From positions 1 to 64,000 of the forward strand of contig NZ_JAQRFI010000018.1 of the NCBI RefSeq assembly GCF_028598805.1: a stretch of 64,000 nt of DNA, given 5' to 3'. This document shows, piece by piece, positions 31,451 to 40,200 of this stretch (position 1 is its first letter; each line of letters opens with the position of its first letter). Source of the DNA: Xenorhabdus yunnanensis (lineage in GTDB: Bacteria > Pseudomonadota > Gammaproteobacteria > Enterobacterales > Enterobacteriaceae). The notes under the pieces were generated by a model that saw only the letters and a list, made by a program, of their open reading frames with translations, was not told the origin of the DNA and made no database searches. A program made the position numbers and the translations under genes.

Positions 31451-31845
31451 GGGGTACGCTGCTCCCTGAGGGCGCTCGCTTTTGCCACATCCACCGTGCC
31501 ATACACCACATCACGGTCATCAAATACCACCGCTGGATATTTACGCACGCCTGATTGCCAGGCTTTAACAACAGCACGATAAGACTGAATCAGTTGCTGT
31601 TCCTGCTGATGCCATTGGGGTAATTGCAGAATAGCTTGTGCTTGAATAGCGGCTTGCTGCGGATCGGCAGAAAGGTGAGCGAAGATTTTCTGCCGCTGTT
31701 GTTCAGCCACATCCAGCCAGACAATTTGTGTCTCCGGGGAAAGATTGACGGGAGGATGCTGACTGTCGGTATAGATAACCACTTTCGCATTAGCCGATAA
31801 TGAGGCCAGCACCCCCCCCAAAAACAATAAAGCCGACTTCCACAT
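31447..31845 (-). CDS. ICE protein, PFL_4709 family (TIGR03757)
   Basis: The 132-residue exported protein has a signal peptide (~20 residues, SANA) and a TrbC-like region with VVIYTDSQHPPVN near the start and KYPAVVFDDRDVVYGT near the end. It is a small periplasmic part of the conjugation apparatus. Its stop overlaps the TIGR03756 start (ATGA at 31447-31450). It is the first ICE gene after the invasin/RHS cargo block. Confidence 0.85.
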   Translation of the reverse strand: MWKSALLFLGGVLASLSANAKVVIYTDSQHPPVNLSPETQIVWLDVAEQQRQKIFAHLSADPQQAAIQAQAILQLPQWHQQEQQLIQSYRAVVKAWQSGVRKYPAVVFDDRDVVYGTVDVAKASALREQRTP

Positions 31846-31974
31846 AGTCCACTTCCCGTTTTATCAAACACCGGGATAGCCTGAAGAAATATATTGTAAA
31901 AATCAGCCATTAATTAGTTTTCCGAAAAATGAAAAAAGGGACTGAAGAGCAAAGCAAAACCGCCCTGTTATTCA

Positions 31975-34900
31975 TTAACGACTGCATGCAAATCCTGTCA
32001 TCGGCCAGCCATTTCGCATCCACCGATCTGTTTCTGCCCAAAACGCCCATTTCGCCTGATGCTCTGCTGAACCTGAGCTGGCCGCCAGGTAATCCGTGGC
32101 AGTCACATAAAATTCCCGCGCCCAGCCATCGTAGAGATAAAAGTTCCCCCATTCCTCATAGAGCCGTTCCAGGACATATTTGGAGGCAATCCGGCTGCCG
32201 AGTGATTGGCAAAGCTGTTTCGCATGAGAATAAAAGTCTTTTGTCAGGCCGGAGCGCTCAAACCAGGTGTGAACCGTCAAGGTCAGTGCGACCTGTTGCC
32301 CAGTCTCATCAGTGCCGGTGAGCCTGACTCCGTCAGGATTTTGTTGCACCGTCACCCCATCCCCCGATACCGTCACCGAGGGTGAATCACTCTGCCAGCT
32401 TACCCAGCCTGTATTGCCGGCCGTGATAAGGCGAAATTTTGCGCCACGCCAGAGTACGGAAGGCCCCCGGAGACCAAACGATTTGTGATTGGCATTGCCG
32501 CCCTGGCTGTCAATGGCAACGGTATCAACCAGGCGTAACGGCAGGATAAATTCCACAGAGGATACGACTTGCTGATCATCAATGTTAGCGGTGACAGAGG
32601 CCAGCCCAGTATGACGACTGACAAGGGTTGCCGTTGCATTTCCCTGACGGTCTGTCCTGTCTTCTGCAAAAATCATATCGCCAAGGTTGCCAGACCAATC
32701 AACCGCTTTATCCGCAAGCCCCTGCCCATAAATATCGGTGACGGTGACAGTAAAAGTCACCCGATCTTCGCCATCCGCCGCGGCGCGGGTTTTATTGACC
32801 CTGATGGTGGATAACAGCACTTCATCAAACGCCATCATGGGGGCGGCCACTTTATGATCTTCAACCTGGATTTGCACCTGATGCAGCCCAGCAAACGTGC
32901 TGTTCAATCGAACTTGCGTTTGTCCCTGATGGTCAGTTTGTGTGCGTCCTGAAGACAACACACCGTGATCTGCTTGCCAACTCACCGGCTGATTTGCCAC
33001 AGGTGATCCCAATGAATCTTGCACTATAGCCGTTAACACAATCGTATCCTGCCCATCACCTTTAGCCCTGACTTTGTCCACCGTGATAGCGGGTTTCTGC
33101 CGGCGTTCAAACATCACCGGAGCAGCATCAAGGATTTTTCCCGCCACCTCGGCTTTCACCGTTGCCCTCCCTGCGATGCAGCTGATTAACCGGGCTGTCG
33201 CTTCTCCCTGACTGTTTGTCTGTTCCTGCCTGTCCAGCAGTTGCCCGTTATTCGCAGACCATTGCACTTTGCTGTGAGCAACGGGGTGATCCGCTGCATC
33301 GCGCACGTTCACCGTATAAAGAATGCTGTCCTGACCATCGGCAATCGCGGTTTGTTTGACCACCTGAAGCGTATGCGTTAGCGAGGCAATAAAGCGGATC
33401 GGAGAAGCCATCACCGTTTCACTGCCAACCGCCACTGCTACTTCTGCACTTCCTGATACTTTGCTGGTTAAATAGGCGGTGGCCTGCCCTTTCGCATCAG
33501 TCATCAATGAAAATGAGGAGAACTGGCCGAGCGGGGTCTGCCAGCCAACAGTCTGATTGGGCACAGGTTGACCATCGGCGTTTTTAACCGTGACCGTCAA
33601 GGTCGCCCTCGATTGCCCATCCGCCTTAACGCTGTGCTTATCAATGGTGATTTCGGGTATCAGCACCGCATCAAACTGGACTGAAGGTGCAACAGCAACC
33701 TCTTCATCCACGGAAACACGTACTGTGTGCAGCCCCTGCTGACGACTGTGCAGCACGACCAATGCCTGCCCCTGCACATCTGTGTTCTGCCGGGTTTGGG
33801 ATAATTCGCCTTTATCACTTGACCAGATAACAGCCTGATGAGGGACAGGAGTGCCTTCCTGATCGGTGACAAGGACGGTATAGAGCACACTGTCATGACC
33901 ATCGGCTTTGGCCTGCTTTTTATTCGCTGTCACCTGCCATCGCTTTTCGGTCGGCAGACTCACCATCATGATTTCTGCCCGGCTGGAGCGATTACCCCGA
34001 TTATCAACGGCAACCCCCGAAAGCCGGACGGGTTTTTCCGTAGTTTTCGGCAACCGTAATGTCACTTTACCTAGTTGCTGATCAAGTATTTTTCCGCCTG
34101 CCTGCTGTAATTCACTGGTATCCAGCTCTAAACGTGCCAGGGGATATTGGGATTGGATAACCGGCACAAAGGTCACTTCCTTGCCTTCATAGCCTTTAAC
34201 CGAAGTCGGAAAGGTCAGCGTCAGCAGCGTTTGCTTCTGATAATCCAGTACCATATCACTGCGCCGGTTCACAAAATCCCACTGACTGGATCTCAGGCTG
34301 TGCAGGGGTGCGACTGCGTTCGGGTCAAGCTGATGGCTGAACGGGACACCCAACCGATAATTGAGGTTCAGGGTAAAACGGTTCTCACTGGTCCCTTGTT
34401 TACCCTGCCGAAAATCGGCACCCAATGAGACTAAGGGGACTGGCGTGTAAGTCAGCCCGGCGGTGACGCTGTACGGATTTTTCTGGCGTTCTGATTTACC
34501 CAATAAGGCAACCTGCTGCCCGTCATAGTGTTCATACGTCAACTGCCCGCCCCAGTGAGGAAAAGCCGGCAAATACGCTTCGGCCTGAATATCCCAGCCA
34601 TTGGCCGGTCTTGCGTCAAAATCCGTGAGCCGGGCGGGTTTCCAGTGAGATAAGCGCCGGTAAAGATTGGCGGACAGTTTGACGTTATCATGCCAGGCTT
34701 CCAGCCCGATGCTGTAACGGTGATGCTGCTCCGGCCACAACGCATCCCAGAAGACATTGGCACCCCAGAGCCAGTCATCGGCTAAATAGCGATAGCCGAA
34801 TCCAAGTGTGGTTGTTGTCTGACCGTGATGGGTTTTTACCCCTGACTGGCTGAATGCGGTACCCGAAACCGAGTGATAAAAAGGCAGCAACCCATCCAAT

Positions 34901-35220
34901 GCAATGTCTTTTAACGCAAAATGGCTGTCGAAAGGGAGTGTAAGGCGGGCATTGCCGTATTGATTCAACCACGGTGTCAGTGCTGATGTGACCGCAGACG
35001 ATAATTGCTGGGCAGCCAGTGTTTTTGCTGCCTCACCGGGCGATTGCGATTGGGTAAGTTGCCCCCATTGGGTGGTGATTTCGGCCAGTTTTTGTACCTG
35101 CGGGTCTTGGGTTTGTTCTTCTGGCATAGCCTGACCGGGAAAACTGAGTGACAGGCTTAACAGGCCGACAATCGAAGATTTCGCCCTGCTGAAGCGACGG
35201 GATTGGATTTTTTGCACCAC
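31975..35220 (-). CDS. Intimin/invasin-family adhesin (inverse autotransporter)
   Basis: The 1081-residue surface protein starts at GTG 35218-35220, with AAGGGG about 9 nt upstream. A basic signal peptide ends near PGQAMP. An inverse autotransporter barrel covers ~35-330, with YHSVSGTAFSQSG, LGFGYRYLADDWLWGANVFWD and NYRLGVPF. Five Ig-like (Big_1) domains follow, each starting with an A-DG-D signature (as in AKADGHDS, AIADGQDS and AAADGEDR). The final ~190 residues hold an Ig-like fold and a C-type-lectin-like tip with paired Cys (QLCQSLGSR and the terminal CSR). The family mediates attachment to or entry into eukaryotic cells. It lies in ICE cargo. The target receptor is unknown. Confidence 0.85.
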   Translation of the reverse strand: MVQKIQSRRFSRAKSSIVGLLSLSLSFPGQAMPEEQTQDPQVQKLAEITTQWGQLTQSQSPGEAAKTLAAQQLSSAVTSALTPWLNQYGNARLTLPFDSHFALKDIALDGLLPFYHSVSGTAFSQSGVKTHHGQTTTTLGFGYRYLADDWLWGANVFWDALWPEQHHRYSIGLEAWHDNVKLSANLYRRLSHWKPARLTDFDARPANGWDIQAEAYLPAFPHWGGQLTYEHYDGQQVALLGKSERQKNPYSVTAGLTYTPVPLVSLGADFRQGKQGTSENRFTLNLNYRLGVPFSHQLDPNAVAPLHSLRSSQWDFVNRRSDMVLDYQKQTLLTLTFPTSVKGYEGKEVTFVPVIQSQYPLARLELDTSELQQAGGKILDQQLGKVTLRLPKTTEKPVRLSGVAVDNRGNRSSRAEIMMVSLPTEKRWQVTANKKQAKADGHDSVLYTVLVTDQEGTPVPHQAVIWSSDKGELSQTRQNTDVQGQALVVLHSRQQGLHTVRVSVDEEVAVAPSVQFDAVLIPEITIDKHSVKADGQSRATLTVTVKNADGQPVPNQTVGWQTPLGQFSSFSLMTDAKGQATAYLTSKVSGSAEVAVAVGSETVMASPIRFIASLTHTLQVVKQTAIADGQDSILYTVNVRDAADHPVAHSKVQWSANNGQLLDRQEQTNSQGEATARLISCIAGRATVKAEVAGKILDAAPVMFERRQKPAITVDKVRAKGDGQDTIVLTAIVQDSLGSPVANQPVSWQADHGVLSSGRTQTDHQGQTQVRLNSTFAGLHQVQIQVEDHKVAAPMMAFDEVLLSTIRVNKTRAAADGEDRVTFTVTVTDIYGQGLADKAVDWSGNLGDMIFAEDRTDRQGNATATLVSRHTGLASVTANIDDQQVVSSVEFILPLRLVDTVAIDSQGGNANHKSFGLRGPSVLWRGAKFRLITAGNTGWVSWQSDSPSVTVSGDGVTVQQNPDGVRLTGTDETGQQVALTLTVHTWFERSGLTKDFYSHAKQLCQSLGSRIASKYVLERLYEEWGNFYLYDGWAREFYVTATDYLAASSGSAEHQAKWAFWAETDRWMRNGWPMTGFACSR

Positions 35221-35691
35221 GAGTTGTTACCCTTTTCATTAATGCTGAAAGGGGTAACATGCCGAAAAAACAGCTTAAGTACCGCGCTTAATTCTTTTTT
35301 CGAAAATGAAAATTAATTGATAATCACACATTGGATTCAACTGGAATTTTCCATGTAATATCCATTTTTTATCCACCAAAATGGCTACTTCCAATTTACT
35401 GAGTAGTTTTTCACGGGTAAATGTACCTACCATATGTAGTATCTGTTGTTTTTTTGGAATGACACAACATTTTTAATATGTTTATTTGTGAAGTTATAAC
35501 TTTATAATAAATTTTCTAAATTAATCATGCCTAGGTATTTTCATAAACTGAGTTTTTACAAAGCATTCTGAGAATACCTCAGGCACTTAGTTTTCATATT
35601 CGTAGATTTTAAAATCATGTTGTTTTTTAGAAATCTTTCTTTTCAGAAAGAAAACAATTCTCTGTGCTTTATGGTTACAACACTAACCTTA
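35221..35691. other. AT-rich gap, no gene seen
   Basis: This stretch separates the invasin gene from the upstream unknown gene on the same strand. It is long enough for an independent invasin promoter. No reading frame or strong hairpin was recognised. Confidence 0.35.
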
Positions 35692-36777
35692 TTAAAAGGG
35701 AGGCTTGTGATCATATATATTCAGTTTTGGATTTGGGGTGCTAGCATTTTGGGTTATTGAGATATTATCATTAGCGTCAACGTTGTATAGATTATGTAGT
35801 CTTGAATCAAGAACATAATTATTGGATTCTGAGTAGCTAGGGTTGATATTTTTAGTATCTAACCAAAAATATCCACTATTTCCATACTGATCATATACTT
35901 TTATCGTTGTTTCAAGATACTGCCACCAATAACTTATTGGCCCTCCCAAATTCCATTTTCCTGAGCCACCATGATGGTTATAGGCCCATGTGCAACAAAG
36001 ATGCTCACGATTTCCCTGTTCAGAATATTGATCATAAATAGTCACGACAGAACTGTAATCACCAGGGAAATTGATTATAGTTTTCTGTTGTCTCTGGTGG
36101 GGGGTATCGGGCCAGATGTAAGCCCCATAAAAGTTTTTATACCCATCTGCGAGACACCAGCCACATAATCCATAATACCCACTTTGAGAAAGATAACCAT
36201 TTACATCAAATTTTATAAATCGATAGCTATCCTTATTGCAAGACAAATAATAGTTGTAAACAACCGATGCATCTCCACTATATGTAGTGGCTTTATATTT
36301 ATCCCAGTTAATATCTTTAATGGTGTAAATAAAAGATGCCTGTAATCTGGGTTCGATAGATTTGTGTGCGTCAGAGTTAAGTGATGAAGTCATTGTTCCA
36401 GAAGGATAACCAGGAACATTAAAATCTATTTTAAAACCAATTCTCATCGAGCTTATGTTTTGGGTGGATATATAGAATACTTTCTGCACATCACCACTTT
36501 CTAATCCTCCCGGAGGCGTTCCTTGAGTAACAAAGTCGTTAGGGCTATCAGCTACATTCCACCCTTCATTAGTAATGGGATTTTCTGAAATGTAATTCAA
36601 TAATGTAATTGACGCTTTTTTTGCAATATCAGGAGGAATAAGGGTGCCGTTAGCTATTAACTTATAAGTAACATACACCCTGATTTGGTTATTACCATTG
36701 TTGAACAATATAGGATCTGAGGTATCCGTTGCTATGTTAAATTTAGGGAATAAAAGGCCGGAATTATCTTTATTCAT
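35692..36777 (-). CDS. Unknown aromatic-rich protein beside the RHS toxin
   Basis: The 361-residue protein is not recognised. I chose the ATG at 36775-36777 because AAGGAAA precedes it; a longer frame to 36861 has no such site. There is no signal peptide. The middle third is rich in Tyr, Trp, Gly and Cys (YYGLCGWCLADGY, LCCTWAYNHHGGSGKW, YWWQYL), and the N-terminal part looks like beta strands (NNQIRVYVTYKLIANG). The composition suggests a beta-rich, perhaps carbohydrate- or surface-binding protein. It is divergent from the RHS toxin gene across a 478-nt gap. Low GC matches the RHS gene, so the two may have been acquired together. An immunity or accessory role is possible but unsupported. Confidence 0.5.
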   Translation of the reverse strand: MNKDNSGLLFPKFNIATDTSDPILFNNGNNQIRVYVTYKLIANGTLIPPDIAKKASITLLNYISENPITNEGWNVADSPNDFVTQGTPPGGLESGDVQKVFYISTQNISSMRIGFKIDFNVPGYPSGTMTSSLNSDAHKSIEPRLQASFIYTIKDINWDKYKATTYSGDASVVYNYYLSCNKDSYRFIKFDVNGYLSQSGYYGLCGWCLADGYKNFYGAYIWPDTPHQRQQKTIINFPGDYSSVVTIYDQYSEQGNREHLCCTWAYNHHGGSGKWNLGGPISYWWQYLETTIKVYDQYGNSGYFWLDTKNINPSYSESNNYVLDSRLHNLYNVDANDNISITQNASTPNPKLNIYDHKPPF

Positions 36778-37255
36778 AACTATTTCCTTACCTATAAGAT
36801 AATTATTTCTTATGATGAAGTTGTTTTCATCACAAATACATATGGATACTGAGTGATACAAATGATGTTTTCTTTTTCACTGACAATCTAACCATGAATA
36901 TGCATTATAATAATCTTGCACATTTCATTACTGAACACAAACAATATTTATTTTTTAATTTTCGTTATATAATTATCATTTTATATTTTTTAAACATGTG
37001 AGTTTCCATATAATACTGTGATGTCCGTATGTTTTTTTAAATTTATTTTCATATAATTTATATATTGAACTTGGTTGTTTACTTAAGTTTTTATAACCAA
37101 ATTTATAACATTGCCAACAGTAATTGTCACAACACAATAAAGTTAATAACATTTACTTTAAATACGTATCCCATTTTTCATTAATGTTTTTTTCTAAATT
37201 CAACTTTAGATTCTAATATCTATTTCTTTATATTTTTATAATAGGAGTATACTCA
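36778..37255. promoter_or_regulatory. Divergent AT-rich promoter region
   Basis: This gap holds the upstream regions of the unknown minus-strand gene and of the plus-strand RHS toxin. It is markedly AT-rich with many T-tracts, which would suit H-NS-type silencing of transferred DNA (inference). An AGGAG box lies 8 nt before the RHS ATG at 37256. Confidence 0.4.
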
Positions 37256-40200
37256 ATGAGTAATACTGCAAATTTCTTTACTCAGGCCACCAATTTCACG
37301 AGTGCTGTTTCTAGTGGTGTTGATCCCCGTACTGGCTTATTTAATGCTCATGTTACCTTAGGTTACCTGATAGGTAACTATAATCATGGTCCTTCCCTGC
37401 CATTGACTCTGAGCTATTCTCCACTTACCACTGTTGATATTGGCTTCGGTAAAGGTTTCTCTCTGGGTTTATCAATCTATGATTCTGACAGCCATTTGCT
37501 GGTTTTATCTACCGGAGAGCAATATAAAGTGCTGGAGAATAACAACGGTGTTTTTTTGCAACAACAAAAACTTAAAAATATCCGTTTTGAAAAAGATATA
37601 AAAAATGATTGCTACCGGATTATCCATAAATCCGGTGAGGTAGAAATTCTGACTGGCCCCAATAACGCATACAGCCTCAAGGTACCAGTGAAATTACTGG
37701 CACCTGCCGGATATGCGCTGATATTGGGTTGGGATTATAGTCGGGGACAACAGCCACGTCTGAGCTCTATTCAGGATGCGTATGACACCTTGCTCTCTGT
37801 AAAGTACGATGGCGATACCAAAACCACAGTACAGCTGTTACCTGGCCAGAAAGAAGGGTACGACACTGAACTCTGGTTTCAGAATGGCTTACTGGGCAGT
37901 ATTCATAACTTCAGTTTGGAGGGCTCCCCTTTAGTGTGGCAGTTTAATTATGACACTATGGGATATAATGGTGAATGGGGTTTATGGCTGACCAGAATGA
38001 CGGCTCCTGGTGGCATGAGTCAGACTGTTCGTTACCGTAATGATGGGCAAGGGCATCATTTCCCGGATTCAGCCCATTTACCACCACTGCCGTTCGTAAC
38101 TTTGTTTACTCAAACTCCGGGGGGAGGACAGCCAGAGATAAAAACAACCTATACCTACTCAGACAATAACTTTATTGGTGGTTATTCTGGTGTGGACTGG
38201 GATAGTCAACAGGATAATTTATATGCAATTTTAACTGATTATTCGTATTGGTCTGAAGAAAGCAGTACTTGCAATGGTCAAACAAAAATCTGTAAACGCA
38301 CTTATAATAATTACCACTTGCAAGTAGAAGAAAAGACATCCCAAAATAGTTGCACTCATAAAACTACGATAGAATATTATGCAGTCGTTGGTCAGAACTT
38401 TGATCGCCAACCCCCCCAGTTTCAATTACCGAAAACCAGTACAACAATCTGGGAAGATAAAACCGGCTCACGTAGTGAAATAACCCATACTGTATTTGAT
38501 GATTCAGGGAATCCTGTCAGTAATATTACTTTGAGTGGTAAAACACAGGCGCAAATTAGAGAAAAAATAGAATGGGAATACTATCCAGCGACCGGCAGCG
38601 GTAATGATTGCCCTCCGGATCCTAACGGTTTTACCCGTTTTATGAAAACAATGATAACAACTCCAGCCCCTTCAAATTATACAAGTCCGCTACAAAAAAC
38701 GATATATCGTTACAGACAATATAATAATCCGCCCAGTAGTACGATAATTGCCTCTGTCTTAAAAACAAGTGAATCTCATTACCTGGGTAACCAGTTAATT
38801 GGTCAAAATAGTTATGAATATGTCGATAATAAAGATAGGAATGAATTTGGGCGATTGAAAACAGTAAGCAATACGCATTATCCAAATGGAGCAATGTACT
38901 CTGCTTATACAGAACAACATGATTTTAATTTTAGAGTTGAAGGAAATCAGTTAATACAAACCCATACTATTACCAGTTCCGATAAATTACAGTTAACGCG
39001 ACGCGAAGCCCGTTCACGTTTTACCGGGCGGTTATGGTCATCAACTAACGCACAAAATGTGACTTCAACTGCTGCCTATGACAAGTTAGGCCGGGTCATT
39101 CGTTCAACTATCAGCCAAGGCACGAACTATGAAAATACCCGAACTTATCAATATGAACAATATCAAAACGGTGCGACTCCTTTTCTTGTCACCATCACCG
39201 ACAGCAATCAAAACCAGCTTCGCTATGGGTTAGATGGAGCGGGAAGGAAAATTAAACTAGACACAAAATTAAACGCACAAAAGAGTGTTTGGCAAACACT
39301 CCACAAGCAAAATTATGATGAATTGGGGCGTGAGCTTACGGCAATGTGGCTTGACTATAATGAGCTTACGCAATCCAACATAGAACGTGCGGTAACACAA
39401 GTGTCACAGACAAATTCTTATGATGATTGGGGGCAGAACAATATTGTATCGTCCACTGACGGCACACAACAGTACAATTTTACAGACCCGGTTGCCTTGA
39501 CAGTCACCACGTTCAACAGTGGTAAAAATGACAATCGGACAGGTAAAACTGTGACTACTTATAATTCAGATCATCAACCGATTACGATTGCACTGTATGA
39601 CAAAAATAACGTTTTATACAGCCAAAGCGCTATGGAATGGGATGGGTGGCATCAGTTACGCAAACAAACTGATGAATTAGGCCGTGTGACGACTTACGAA
39701 TATGACAACTGGGGACGGGTAACCAAAACTACTTTGCCTGATAATGCGGTTATCACCAAAAAATATTGTGATTATTCCCCCGAAAACCTGCCAGTTGAAA
39801 TCGCAGTCAATAACGTTGTTTTGGGGACACAAAGTTTTGACGGATTGGGCCGTTTGTTAACAACTTCATCCGGTGGCCGCACTTGGCAATATAGCTATGA
39901 CCTAAGCACAGATATCTATCCAACAACGGAAATAACTCCGTTGGGGCAAAAACGTCAACGTCTCTATATTGCTGCATTGGAGAACGCGCTTGCATCGGTT
40001 TCTACAAGCGAAATTAGTCAGAATTTCCAATACAACAGCAACGGTTCTGTTAATTCTACTTCAGAAAAGAACGCTAATACTGGAAATAACGTCCTGTCAT
40101 ATCAATATTATCCATCAGGTCGGCTGAGCAATGAAAACCTGGATGGTAAACCTACAAATTACGCTTATACAACAGCTAACAGATTGAAAACTTATACACA

